Below, one piece after another: positions 1 through 8,116 of a DNA stretch of 35,819 nt; the stretch's first letter is position 1, and each line of letters starts with the position of its first letter. Where the stretch lies: positions 1-35,819 of the forward strand of contig JAUWQD010000026.1 of assembly GCA_030611265.1 (NCBI GenBank). Reading direction: 5' to 3'. A model generated the notes under the pieces. It did no database searches and was not told the DNA's origin. It worked only from the letters and a program-made list of their open reading frames with translations. The position numbers were made by a program, and so were the translations under genes. This stretch comes from Methanosarcinaceae archaeon. Lineage in GTDB: Archaea; Halobacteriota; Methanosarcinia; Methanosarcinales; Methanosarcinaceae.

Positions 1-65
1 TTGGAAGTGAGTGCAGTAAGAGTTTTACGCTCGTCTTTGGTTAGTGTCACGATGTATTTCTTCAT
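1..65 (-). CDS. IS630-family-like transposase, N-terminal fragment at window edge
   Basis: The minus strand from position 65 reads MKKYIVTLTKDERKTLTALT, which runs off the left end of the window. This resembles the first residues of IS630-type transposases, which start with a short beta-strand before a helix-turn-helix (family memory; only 21 codons are visible). A GAGG Shine-Dalgarno-like site lies about 8 nt upstream of the ATG. The 5' end of the mobile element must therefore lie between 66 and roughly 165, directly beside the truncated ATPase gene. With so few residues the family call is tentative. Confidence 0.5.
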   Translation of the reverse strand, partial: MKKYIVTLTKDERKTLTALTS

Positions 66-137
66 ATTCAATCCTCATAGATTGATTATGAAGCTTATAT
101 CTAATATATTTTGCGACATTATAATGTTGACGTGACA

Positions 138-158
138 CTAGTTACTAAAACAACCGAT
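138..158. repeat. Possible insertion-element terminal sequence (copy 1)
   Basis: CTAGTTACTAAAA followed by a variable 3 nt and CCGAT. The same string, with 19 of 21 bases identical, recurs at 21332-21352. Here it sits between the transposase start and the truncated ATPase, so it is plausibly part of an element end. The stop codon of the ATPase reading frame falls inside it. Confidence 0.4.
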
Positions 159-1043
159 AGACAGGTCATATGGAGCAATTCTATCTTTCCCATAACTCTT
201 TGGAGTAATTTTTTGAAATAGGTTGCTGTTTTGACCAAATGATTCTATATATTTTAAAACGCCCTCTTTTTCTTTGGATTTTTTTGATTTCAAGATAGAC
301 TTCAAAATATGAGGTGCGTGTTCACCTTCTGATGAATAATGAATATTATAATTCTCATATATTCTTTTAGGCTTTGCTCTTATTGGACCAGTCCAACTCA
401 AATCATCGATAAAAATAGGAATTGATGTCTCATAATCAATGTCTTGATCTCTTGGATTAATATGTTCTTCAATTATTGATTTGATGAAATTTATTGACTT
501 GGGCCTACCCTTTAAAATATCATTTTTTACGGATGAAAATCCAGTTTTCTTTGAATCCTTTATAGAATTGATCCAATCTGTGAAAAAAGATAATGAGTTT
601 GACTGGCTTACAGCATCTGTGTTTATTGGTATTATTTTATATTTCAATGTGTTTTTAGTTAATACAACTCTAATATCGTGATTATTGTAAATATAATTCA
701 ACTCAGATATAAATGGTACCCCATTCTGATTTTTAAAAGAAAGGTATATAAATTCAAAACCAATTTTTTCACCAGATTCTTCGATTTTTTCTTTAAAAAA
801 GCCTATGTCAAAAGATTTAATTCCATCATTGTTTTGGCTAACAATTTCTTTAAAAAAACCTAAATCCACGTCATCTGTGCTAAAATCAAAGGTGAACCAA
901 AATGTGTAGTCGCTCAATAATTTTATCAGTGATAGAATCGATGTTTTACCAGTGCTATTTTCTCCTACAAGGAAATTCACATCTTTTAAAGGAATATAGG
1001 TGTCTTCGAAACCTCTGAAATTATTGACATACAAAATTGGCAT
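138..1043 (-). CDS. AAA-family (SMC/OLD-like) ATPase, C-terminally truncated
   Basis: The 301-residue product opens with a beta-strand/loop typical of SMC/RecF/OLD-like ATPases (FRGFEDTYIPL) and a Walker A motif GENSTGKTS at residues 27-35. No ABC signature, Walker B or H-loop can be found downstream, so the half of the ATPase needed for hydrolysis is absent. The last residues (IGCFSN) come from the sequence shared with 21332-21352 and not from the family, which indicates the gene was cut by the adjacent insertion element. A GGGATGAT ribosome site precedes the ATG. The region is AT-rich compared with its neighbours. Families like this include defence nucleases and phage-exclusion ATPases, but with the C-terminus lost the role cannot be told. 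Probably non-functional. Confidence 0.7.
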   Translation of the reverse strand: MPILYVNNFRGFEDTYIPLKDVNFLVGENSTGKTSILSLIKLLSDYTFWFTFDFSTDDVDLGFFKEIVSQNNDGIKSFDIGFFKEKIEESGEKIGFEFIYLSFKNQNGVPFISELNYIYNNHDIRVVLTKNTLKYKIIPINTDAVSQSNSLSFFTDWINSIKDSKKTGFSSVKNDILKGRPKSINFIKSIIEEHINPRDQDIDYETSIPIFIDDLSWTGPIRAKPKRIYENYNIHYSSEGEHAPHILKSILKSKKSKEKEGVLKYIESFGQNSNLFQKITPKSYGKDRIAPYDLSIGCFSN

Positions 1044-1235
1044 ATTATCATCCCTATTTGTGTTGAATTAAATAAATCGATGTATCATACATATCACCTC
1101 ATATGAATATGAAGATGATAACCTTTCCGATAAAATAGTACAAATATTTCAAATATTTGATAGGTTGTCGAACAATTCAAAATTTCGTTAGAAATAAGAC
1201 TAATTCGATCCCATCTGGAAAAATTAAAGAAATAA

Positions 1236-1249
1236 TGGCTTCAAAGCCA
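1236..1249 (-). terminator. Hairpin terminator after RPA-like gene
   Basis: TGGCTT-CA-AAGCCA is a perfect 6-bp inverted repeat a few bases past the stop codon of the RPA-like gene. On the minus strand it is followed by a T-rich run (TTATTTCTTTAATTTTT). Position and T-tract suit a transcription terminator. Confidence 0.5.
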
Positions 1250-1255
1250 AGATTT

Positions 1256-2380
1256 CTACAAAACAATAACCCGACTCCGATTCCCAACACTCAACTCAAT
1301 CTCATCATTGAAACCGGATTTTGAATAAGCATCAATTACCTGTATCCCCGTATCAATATCAAGTTCATCCACAAGAGGTGCGTGGTCGCCCCAGAGGGCA
1401 ATTCTTATGCGCCCCGAATCATCAGAAACATAGATGTTTGAGACCATATTGAGTGTGCCGTCGTCGCGTGTGAATTCCCGCAACTCTCCGAGTCCTGACA
1501 CAGCACCCTCGATGGAATATGATTCACCGGGTACGATATCCGCAATAGGCGTGAACGTCTCCTTGTATGTCACTTCAGTATCGGTCTTCTTGATCACTCC
1601 GTGATTGCCGACCTGAATTTCCACCTGGTTGTTGAAATTGTTCTCGCGGGCATAGCCGTTGATGATCTCGATCGAATCATCAAAACTGATCTCCTTAGTA
1701 AGATCGGTCTTCTCGTCCCATAGCGTGACCCTGATCTTTCCTGTCTCATCACCGATCGTGATATTGCACACGCGTCCCTCGCCACCATCCTTTTTGTTGA
1801 ATGTGCGCACATCAGCAACATCCACAACCCTGCCGCAGAGATTGATATCGCCCATACCGTCCTTGATATCAGTGATTTTTTGAGAATTCATAGTGGCATC
1901 CACATCTTCATTGGTTTGTGTGATCACGTTATTCTTCCCGACATTCACCTCAACTCCTGAATACCCATCCTTCACATAACCGCTGATCTGCATATTTTGC
2001 CCGATCTCGATACTTCCGGTCGTGATAAGGTCTGCCTTGTCGTCCCAAAGGGTCACGCGGATCGATCCTGTCTCATCGGCAACAGTAATATTCCCCACCT
2101 TCCCGATCGTGCCGTCGTTGCGGTTAAACTCCTTTGCATTGAAAACCGACATAACCTTGGCAATGAAATTCACATTACCGCTATCTGCGGTAATAGCCGA
2201 GATCTTTGTAACTTCGCGCCCCGTATCAGTGACACCAAGATCATGTGCAACAAGCATTGCCGCAGTTTTCTCATCGCAAAGACCGCTCATCTGGTCCACC
2301 TTTTCATTAACCTTTTCAATAAACTCTTCCTTACTGACCACACCGCCGAGTTTTTCGTAAATTTCACTGATATCGTCCAT
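1256..2380 (-). CDS. Replication protein A-like single-strand DNA-binding protein, three OB folds
   Basis: The 374-residue protein has a short N-terminal helical part and then three copies of one OB-fold unit, at about residues 69-151, 178-262 and 288-372. Each carries the pattern F-x-R/K-x-D-G ... N-I-x-V-x-D-E/D-[TS]-G-x-I-R-[VI]-x-L-W. Such proteins (COG1599) coat single-stranded DNA during archaeal replication and repair. No C-terminal zinc finger is present; its few cysteines are isolated. Methanosarcina-type genomes are known to carry several RPA paralogues that differ in OB-fold number, and this appears to be one of them. GGTG lies 5 nt before the ATG. It has its own terminator-like hairpin and no operon partner. 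Confidence 0.85.
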   Translation of the reverse strand: MDDISEIYEKLGGVVSKEEFIEKVNEKVDQMSGLCDEKTAAMLVAHDLGVTDTGREVTKISAITADSGNVNFIAKVMSVFNAKEFNRNDGTIGKVGNITVADETGSIRVTLWDDKADLITTGSIEIGQNMQISGYVKDGYSGVEVNVGKNNVITQTNEDVDATMNSQKITDIKDGMGDINLCGRVVDVADVRTFNKKDGGEGRVCNITIGDETGKIRVTLWDEKTDLTKEISFDDSIEIINGYARENNFNNQVEIQVGNHGVIKKTDTEVTYKETFTPIADIVPGESYSIEGAVSGLGELREFTRDDGTLNMVSNIYVSDDSGRIRIALWGDHAPLVDELDIDTGIQVIDAYSKSGFNDEIELSVGNRSRVIVL

Positions 2381-2610
2381 GATAACACCTGTTTTATTGT
2401 AAGTATAACTGCAATTTCATCAAAACATAATGCAAATATCCGGCTGTTCAACAGCTGGTATAACAATACATCATTTTAGTAAATTTAAGATAACGTTGTA
2501 GTGTAGTATATATTACATTAACCTGACGAAAGTCTCTTACTTAATCCTCACTCCACTTCAAAAAAGTCCATCCCAACAATTTGAAATAAAGATAACCACT
2601 TATTGAATCA

Positions 2611-3690
2611 GTGAGACTTAACACAATTCAGTTTTTTACAAACTCATCATACATGATGAGTATCATCTTCATACCCCTATTCGCAGAGTCTCTTGGAGCC
2701 ACGTACTTTGAGATCGGGCTGATCAGTGCGATCTTTGGTGCAACATCTTTTCTCTCGTCGTTCATATTCGGCAAAGCGGCAGACATCCATCGTCTCAAAA
2801 GCGTTGTCATTTTTGGTCTGTCAGTATCTGTGGTAGCATTCTTTTTGCAGATATTTGCATACGATCCACTCTCACTTGCGATCACAAGAGGGTTTGCAGG
2901 ATTTAGCGTAGGAATGTATCCTGCTGCACTTATCGCATATGTGCATTACCAAAAGCGCAGCATAGGTAAGTTTAGCTCATTCGGGGCACTTGGCTGGATG
3001 GCAGGATTCCTGCTGGCAGGACTTATCGGGAACATCATCTACCTGTTCGCGCTATCCTCACTTTTCTACTGCTTTGCACTGGTAAGCGCCCTGCGAATGG
3101 AAGATATTGAAAGACCCACGATCCATGTAACATATTTCTCAATTGACACATTCGTAAGTAACATTGGCACATACCTGTCTTTTTTTCTACGCCATAGCGG
3201 TGCGGTGGCTGTGTGGACAATATTCCCGCTCTATCTCGTATCACTCGGGGCAAACACATTCTGGATAGGAACTCTCTATGCGATCAATCCGGCAGTACAG
3301 TTTTTGGTAATGCGCCGGCTTGATGGGTTTAGGAACGAACAGATCATTGTCTGGGGGTACCTTCTTTCTGCATTCGCGTTCGCAAGTTACGCCATTGTCC
3401 CGAATTATTTTTTAATCATCCCGGGAATGATCGTGGTAGCATGTTCGTGGTCTTTCCTCTACGTTGGCTCAAACCAGTTACTTGTTGAGCGCAACATCGA
3501 CAAGGCAACTGCCGCAGGTCTTTTCAATTCCATGATCGGTGGTTCGGGAATTGTGGGTGCACTCATGGGCGGAATACTGTTGCAATTCTATGGCTTTGTG
3601 GCAGTTTTTATAGGTGCATCCGGTCTTTCGCTGCTTAGCTTTGTCATTTTCAGGTTATTTGACAAAACGCAGGCTCAGGAATTTTCTTAA
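2611..3690 (+). CDS. Major facilitator superfamily transporter
   Basis: A 359-residue, almost wholly hydrophobic protein with about 11-12 membrane segments. The MFS A-type loop between helices 2 and 3 is recognisable (FGKAADIHRLKSVVIFG, around residues 53-69), giving the superfamily but not the substrate. I use the GTG at 2611. No Shine-Dalgarno is visible, but an AT-rich TATA-like stretch (GAAATAAAG, ~2582-2590) lies about 25 nt upstream, which would suit a leaderless message. Somewhat short for MFS (usually 390-420). It is followed 41 bp later by kptA, which appears to have its own promoter. Transport of a small molecule or drug efflux is possible; I cannot decide. Confidence 0.8.
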   Translation: MRLNTIQFFTNSSYMMSIIFIPLFAESLGATYFEIGLISAIFGATSFLSSFIFGKAADIHRLKSVVIFGLSVSVVAFFLQIFAYDPLSLAITRGFAGFSVGMYPAALIAYVHYQKRSIGKFSSFGALGWMAGFLLAGLIGNIIYLFALSSLFYCFALVSALRMEDIERPTIHVTYFSIDTFVSNIGTYLSFFLRHSGAVAVWTIFPLYLVSLGANTFWIGTLYAINPAVQFLVMRRLDGFRNEQIIVWGYLLSAFAFASYAIVPNYFLIIPGMIVVACSWSFLYVGSNQLLVERNIDKATAAGLFNSMIGGSGIVGALMGGILLQFYGFVAVFIGASGLSLLSFVIFRLFDKTQAQEFS

Positions 3691-3699
3691 CAAGATATA

Positions 3700-3711
3700 T
3701 TAACAATAAAA
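3700..3711 (+). promoter_or_regulatory. TATA box for kptA, likely leaderless transcript
   Basis: An AATAAAATAC-type box is centred about 26 nt upstream of the kptA ATG, with no Shine-Dalgarno between. In archaea this spacing places the transcription start at or next to the start codon. Confidence 0.4.
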
Positions 3712-3731
3712 TACAACTGAAATAAGATATC

Positions 3732-4361
3732 ATGATTCGCAAATGTAATGAGCATGGATACTTCAGGGGTCACGAATGTCCCGAATGTGGAGAAAACGGC
3801 AGGTATGTGCTGGATGATGACCGCGAAGAGAGACTTGGAAGATTCATTTCCGGCGCGCTCAGGCATTTCCCTGAAGATGTAGGTCTTGAAATGGATATGC
3901 AGGGCTGGGTTGACCTTGATCTTCTGTGCGACATCATGGAAAGTCGGTACAGGTGGGCAACAGAGGAGCGTCTGACATCTCTTATCGAATCTGATATAAA
4001 AAGAAGATATGAAACCGATGGCTCACGTATAAGGGCAAGATATGGTCACTCCGTTAATGTTGACCTGGATTATCCGGGTAATGAATTTGCATATCTTTAC
4101 TACGGTGCCAGTTTAGAAGAGATTGACATGCTTTTGGAGAATGGCATTGTGCCAATACGCCAGCGATATGTTCATCTTAGTACATCATACAGAAAAGCAA
4201 ATGAAGCCGCATCGGTACATTCTGAAAACCCGGTTGTGATCGAGGTTGATGCAGAAACTGCACAGCAGGACGGTCTCTTTTTCATGGCAGTGAATGATGA
4301 TATTGTTCTGACAGATAACGTGCCTCCAGAGTACTTGAGTATTGTAGAGGCACAAGAGTGA
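3732..4361 (+). CDS. kptA: RNA 2'-phosphotransferase (Tpt1/KptA family)
   Basis: A 209-residue enzyme that transfers the 2'-phosphate left by certain RNA ligations to NAD+, releasing ADP-ribose 1'',2''-cyclic phosphate (family knowledge). Residues 1-20 form an archaeal zinc ribbon (Cys5, His8, Cys16, Cys19). The KptA core follows: the helix LGRFISGALRHFPE with the Arg-His pair at 44-45, IRARYGHSV (residues 100-108, catalytic His106), LYYGAS (122-127) and Arg residues near 143-145 before HLS. Length and motif order match the family. Archaea lack the fungal-type tRNA ligase that makes the classical substrate, so the natural substrate is uncertain. It converges on rtcA with only 9 bp between the stop codons. 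Confidence 0.9.
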   Translation: MIRKCNEHGYFRGHECPECGENGRYVLDDDREERLGRFISGALRHFPEDVGLEMDMQGWVDLDLLCDIMESRYRWATEERLTSLIESDIKRRYETDGSRIRARYGHSVNVDLDYPGNEFAYLYYGASLEEIDMLLENGIVPIRQRYVHLSTSYRKANEAASVHSENPVVIEVDAETAQQDGLFFMAVNDDIVLTDNVPPEYLSIVEAQE

Positions 4362-4370
4362 TATTTCACA

Positions 4371-5381
4371 TCACTTTATCGATACTTCAATGGACTCATC
4401 GATCTTTTGTATATTGAACTTCACATCAAGGAACTGTTCAGTTACCCAGATGTTCGTCAGCGTATGCTGTGACAGTTCCCGCACTGTATAAGACCCAAAC
4501 CCAGATTTGCAAAACCCCATATATGGTATCAACTGGTCGGCAAGGTGCACATCGACTGATGCACCAAAACGCAGTTCTTTGAGTATTTCCTTGGCAGCAT
4601 TCCTGCCAACTTTTTCAGCAGGCAAGCCACGTTTACCAAGTGCACTCCCGCCAAGCAGTCCGCACCACATAGTAATCCCGCTGCCTGTTGAGCGGCATGT
4701 CACACATTCGGTATCGATCTCACAGTCAAATCCCGCCCCTGTGATCAATGAGGCGGCTGAATCCGCCTGCCGCTCCGCCACATGTTCGGGCAGGTTTGCG
4801 CAATGGGAGATGCCGTATATCTTCCCCTTTCCGATCTCTTTCGTAAGATCAAAACCTTTGAGTTTGGAAGGTTTGAGATGTGCACGCACCCGCCCCCCGC
4901 CTTTTGGATAATAACCGCGCGCAAGGAGTTCGATTTCACACTCATATCCCATCTTTGACAGTGCCCGGGCGGTTATGTGTTTCAGGTAATCGATGGGTGG
5001 GGACCATGCTACATCCGTACCACCCGTAATGGTCAATTCAATATCGCCAGGAGCGCAGGCTGCGGCAGGCATGATACACTGGAGAAGAAGCGAGATACTT
5101 CCCGCAGTTCCGATATCGACCTCAAGTTTAACGTTGCCCCCCCTTAAATCCAGTGGAGAGAACGTAATATCGGTCGAGCCGATCGAAAGTCCTGTCACAT
5201 CAGCATCGCACAACAGGGCAGCCGTTTCTATCGCTTTTATGTGTTGTGCCTTCAAACCTGGCTTGGGGCGGTTCTTTCGTATATTGTTGACTCTGACATC
5301 CTCACCGGTCACCGCGGACAGGGACACGGCAGTCCTGACGATCTGCCCGCCCCCTTCTCCGTATGAACCGTTGATCTCAAT
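4371..5381 (-). CDS. rtcA: RNA 3'-terminal phosphate cyclase
   Basis: Converts RNA 3'-phosphate ends to 2',3'-cyclic phosphates through an enzyme-AMP intermediate (family knowledge). The conserved N-terminus IEINGSYGEGGGQIVRTAVS is present in frame, and the C-terminal SQHTLTN motif carries the expected adenylated histidine. The problem is the start. The first in-frame ATG/GTG/TTG is GTG at 5327, which would drop the glycine-rich motif, and a stop lies upstream of 5395. In-frame ATT (5381) or ATC (5384) are the only codons that keep the whole fold. Alternatively, the ATG at 5392 would give MGNIIEINGSYGEG if one G were added to the GGG run at 5388-5390. A TATA box 28 nt before 5392 favours that ATG. 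From 5381 the length is 336 aa, normal for RtcA. Confidence 0.85.
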   Translation of the reverse strand: MEINGSYGEGGGQIVRTAVSLSAVTGEDVRVNNIRKNRPKPGLKAQHIKAIETAALLCDADVTGLSIGSTDITFSPLDLRGGNVKLEVDIGTAGSISLLLQCIMPAAACAPGDIELTITGGTDVAWSPPIDYLKHITARALSKMGYECEIELLARGYYPKGGGRVRAHLKPSKLKGFDLTKEIGKGKIYGISHCANLPEHVAERQADSAASLITGAGFDCEIDTECVTCRSTGSGITMWCGLLGGSALGKRGLPAEKVGRNAAKEILKELRFGASVDVHLADQLIPYMGFCKSGFGSYTVRELSQHTLTNIWVTEQFLDVKFNIQKIDESIEVSIK

Positions 5382-5412
5382 GATATTCCCATCTCCTACA
5401 TATTTTTATAGT

Positions 5413-5430
5413 ATATAATTTATAAAATTA
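5413..5430 (-). promoter_or_regulatory. TATA box for rtcA
   Basis: The minus strand carries TTTATAAATTATATAC, centred about 28 nt upstream of the out-of-frame ATG at 5392. This fits a leaderless transcript beginning there. A second AT-rich TATA-like stretch (5401-5410) lies too close to serve that start. Confidence 0.4.
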
Positions 5431-5436
5431 TGTACT

Positions 5437-6813
5437 TCAAGTAAATCCGACCGGAGGGAGGATTTTCTTGTGTGCATCCTCGACCGCATACATGATCGGG
5501 TCGATCAACATGGACACCGGGGGCGCGTAGCATGTTTCCATTTCCAGCATCTCATCGATGGTTGCTTTCTTTTTAATTGCGAATGCAAGTCCGTCAATGC
5601 GCTCTTTGACTCCCTCTCCAGCGATTATCTGTGCACCCACCAGATACCTGTCGCTGAATATTAGTTTGATGAATATCTGGCTGCCACCTGGATAATACCC
5701 GGCACGCGTCAAGCCTTTTGATATTCCTGTTATAACCTTTTTACCACTTTTTCCGGCACTTTGGCTTGTAATCCCCACTGCTCCGATCTGAAGATTTCCG
5801 GCAACGCATATCCATGGATTTGTTATTGCACCAAAGGTTGAATGTATGCCACATAGGTTATCTCCGATCACGGCAGCCATTCGCCGTGCAGTGCTCCCAA
5901 GTTGGCTTACAAAAGGCTCGCCGGTCGTAAGATCATAGACCTCTGCGCATTCGCCACCTGAAAAAACATCAGGGTGGAATCTATCTCCGACTTTTACCTG
6001 CAAATGCTCGTTTACCACAATGCCATTGCTCTCTCCGATCTCAATTCCTGCGTCCTGTGCAAGTGAGGTTTCAGGCATCACACCTGTAGATATGAGCACT
6101 ATATCAGTGGGAATATCGTTATTGTCAATGATGACAGATTCAACTTTTGTGGTGCCGTTCATGGATTCGGGCACAGTGTCGGTTATGACATCTACACCCA
6201 TTGACACAAGATGCGACCGCACGATCTCGGACATGTCCGAGTCAATGTTGCGTGAGAGGAGTGAGTAGTTGCGGTTCACAAGTGTTGTGTTGATCCCAAG
6301 TTTTGCCGCAGAGGCTGCAACTTCGACACCGATCGAGCCGCTGCCTACAATTGTCAGGTCAGTGCCGGTTTCAAGTGAATTCTGGATATTCATGCCATCA
6401 GATAAGGTGCGAAGTGTAAACACATTATCAAGTTTGATGTAGGGTTTGATGTTGTCAGGTATGTGTGTGCGACTTCCGGTCGCGATCACAAGTTTGTCAA
6501 AAGGAAGTATCTCATCGCCGACATGGATAGTTTTAGAATCAATGTCAATTGCATTGACTGTGGTGTTAAGTCTAACATTGATCCCCATCTGTTCGAAGAA
6601 TTCGGGGCTTCTTACAATTAGCGCATCAAAATCCTTGATCTCACCACCAAGTACGAACGGCATTCCGCACTGGCTGTATGCGGTGTGTGTGTCTTTTGAT
6701 ATGACTGTGACAGAATAGTTCCCATGGCGCTGTGTGTGTGTTGCAACTGCCATTCCAACAGCACCACCGCCGATGATCACAAGTTTTTGACGTTGGGTTG
6801 TTTTTTCATCCAT
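5437..6813 (-). CDS. FAD-dependent pyridine nucleotide-disulfide oxidoreductase (CoA-disulfide reductase / NADH oxidase type)
   Basis: A 458-residue flavoprotein. The FAD-binding GGGAVG is at residues 15-20, an active-site cysteine in SQCGMPF at Cys49, the second FAD motif ATGSR at 111-115, and the NAD(P)H-binding GSGSIG at 157-162. The dimerisation domain fills the last ~120 residues. A single cysteine after a Ser-x-Cys-Gly-Met-Pro motif, with no CxxxxC pair, puts it with CoA-disulfide reductases, NADH oxidases and NADH peroxidases. These enzymes reduce CoA disulfide, oxygen, peroxide or polysulfide, and sequence alone does not separate them. In a strict anaerobe, oxygen or thiol-stress defence is the natural guess. 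Single gene, not in an obvious operon. Confidence 0.85.
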   Translation of the reverse strand: MDEKTTQRQKLVIIGGGAVGMAVATHTQRHGNYSVTVISKDTHTAYSQCGMPFVLGGEIKDFDALIVRSPEFFEQMGINVRLNTTVNAIDIDSKTIHVGDEILPFDKLVIATGSRTHIPDNIKPYIKLDNVFTLRTLSDGMNIQNSLETGTDLTIVGSGSIGVEVAASAAKLGINTTLVNRNYSLLSRNIDSDMSEIVRSHLVSMGVDVITDTVPESMNGTTKVESVIIDNNDIPTDIVLISTGVMPETSLAQDAGIEIGESNGIVVNEHLQVKVGDRFHPDVFSGGECAEVYDLTTGEPFVSQLGSTARRMAAVIGDNLCGIHSTFGAITNPWICVAGNLQIGAVGITSQSAGKSGKKVITGISKGLTRAGYYPGGSQIFIKLIFSDRYLVGAQIIAGEGVKERIDGLAFAIKKKATIDEMLEMETCYAPPVSMLIDPIMYAVEDAHKKILPPVGFT

Positions 6814-6964
6814 GTGGTTAAGAATATCGAGGATGGGATATTAGGGTTTGGATAAACATGAAAACCAATCTACGGTAAAAAATAGAAATGGTCAATAAAC
6901 ACTAACAATAAAGGATAACAATAAACGCGAAATTACAAAATAGATTGGAGCAATAGATTATTGT

Positions 6965-7029
6965 GAACGAGCGAGTTGGGGAGTGGGGGTTATTGTAGCA
7001 AAAAAATGCTTGAAAAATCCCGCTCGTTC
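6965..7029. repeat. 9-bp inverted repeat, widely spaced
   Basis: GAACGAGCG (6965-6973) and CGCTCGTTC (7021-7029) are perfect complements separated by 47 nt that include a run of G and a run of A. This could be the base of a structured RNA or the ends of a small element. Confidence 0.45.
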
Positions 7030-7062
7030 CAGTTATATATGTGATAACAATATTATATAACG

Positions 7063-7090
7063 TTTTCGGATTGTACAGTACTTCCGAAAA
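7063..7090. other. Strong hairpin TTTTCGGA-N12-TCCGAAAA
   Basis: A perfect 8-bp stem with a 12-nt loop lies just after a TATA-like box and 500 bp from the nearest start codon. It is not next to a stop codon, so an ordinary terminator is unlikely unless it ends an unannotated transcript. Confidence 0.45.
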
Positions 7091-7597
7091 GTTTAATAAA
7101 TCCCATTAGTTTCATCTATATCTCATTCTAACTCAATTTTCCATCAACTTAGACCACATTTTTAATTTCATCATTCGGAAACAGCGCCAAAGTTGATTGT
7201 CCAAAGAAGTATCTTGGATGTACGGTTTACTTGGTAATAGTATGACAATTGATTCAATCAGATATTTCCGCACTCTAAATTAGTCACATTCATCGATCGT
7301 TCTTTGATCTAAAACCAAAAGGAATTTTTCTGGATTCATCAGGGGGCCATCAATAGCATGACCACATCCTGTCAAATTTCGATATGTGTGTTGGGGGATA
7401 TCTCATATGGATATATTGTTCGGAGATACTGATATATCGGATATTGTGGAATTTAGTGAGATGCTGTGAAAAATTAGAAGGGGTTTTCGACTTTTCCGAT
7501 AGTCTCTTATATGATATCATTTAAAATTATATTTGGTACAACATTGATATTTCATTCAATGTTACTTTACTTTGATGTAAAAATAAGGGGTTGAAAT

Positions 7598-8008
7598 ATG
7601 AACACAAAGAATATTCAGATAAAGGATGTAATGACACGTGGTGTGTTGACCGTGCCGGTTGAATCAACTGCAGATTATGTTGCAGCGGTAATGGTAGATT
7701 ATGGAGTTTCTGCAGTTGCTGTGATCGAAAAAAGTGGTGAAGCCATTGGTATCATATCTGAGATGGACATTCTCAGAAAAATAAACAATATCGATTGGAA
7801 AAATGCATTAGCAGATGAGCTAATGGCACCATCAATTGAATCGATCAATCCTTCCTCAACACTGGAGGAAGCTGCACAGATCATGTCAAAAAAACACATT
7901 CACCGTTTGATGGTCATGTCAGAAAAAAGTGTGGGTGCATCCAATCGACCGATTGGAATTGTAAGTGCAGGCGACATAATGAAGCAAATGCTTCAAGAGA
8001 GAAATTAA
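7598..8008 (+). CDS. CBS-domain pair protein
   Basis: The 136 residues make one Bateman module and nothing else. CBS1 begins VKDVMTRGVLTVPVESTADY-like at residues ~8-27, and CBS2 contains LADELMAPSIESINPSSTLE at ~68-87, with the repeated pattern of V-x-x-M plus the I-G-I-[IV]-S (residues ~48-53 and ~121-125). Such modules bind adenosine ligands (AMP, ATP, SAM) and act as energy or ligand sensors for partner proteins. No catalytic or DNA-binding domain is attached. An AAGGGG site lies shortly before the ATG. It stands alone after a 784-bp gap, with a hairpin terminator behind it. The partner is unknown. Confidence 0.85.
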   Translation: MNTKNIQIKDVMTRGVLTVPVESTADYVAAVMVDYGVSAVAVIEKSGEAIGIISEMDILRKINNIDWKNALADELMAPSIESINPSSTLEEAAQIMSKKHIHRLMVMSEKSVGASNRPIGIVSAGDIMKQMLQERN

Positions 8009-8026
8009 AAATTTTGGTTCATCAAT

Positions 8027-8054
8027 CCGGCACAATACGATAACATTGTGCCGG
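8027..8054. terminator. Perfect 10-bp hairpin between convergent genes
   Basis: CCGGCACAAT-N8-ATTGTGCCGG lies 18 nt after the CBS gene stop and 60 nt before the stop of the convergent dehydratase gene. Its symmetry would let it serve both strands. Confidence 0.6.
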
Positions 8055-8116
8055 GTAATGAGCCGTATATTTCTAAAATGTTTTTATTGCATGTGTTTTA
8101 TAAATATGTGCCCAAC

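Larger units (their letters stand above)
6814..7597. other. 784-bp gene-free region with two inverted repeats
   Basis: No reading frame here is supported on either strand. It is AT-rich and contains the inverted repeat 6965-7029, a hairpin at 7063-7090 and a TATA-like ATTATATAAC at 7052-7061. The last 200 bp, upstream of the CBS gene, hold several GATAT-rich imperfect palindromes. An untranslated RNA or a decayed element are both possible; nothing decides. Confidence 0.5.

Noticed and set aside
1997-2479. 160-codon plus-strand reading frame
   Set aside because: It is antisense to the RPA-like gene, has no recognisable domain or ribosome site, and the three-OB-fold protein on the other strand explains the sequence.
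4358-4378. Inverted repeat GTGAT/ATCAC at the kptA-rtcA stops as a bidirectional terminator
   Set aside because: The stem is too short and has no T-tract.
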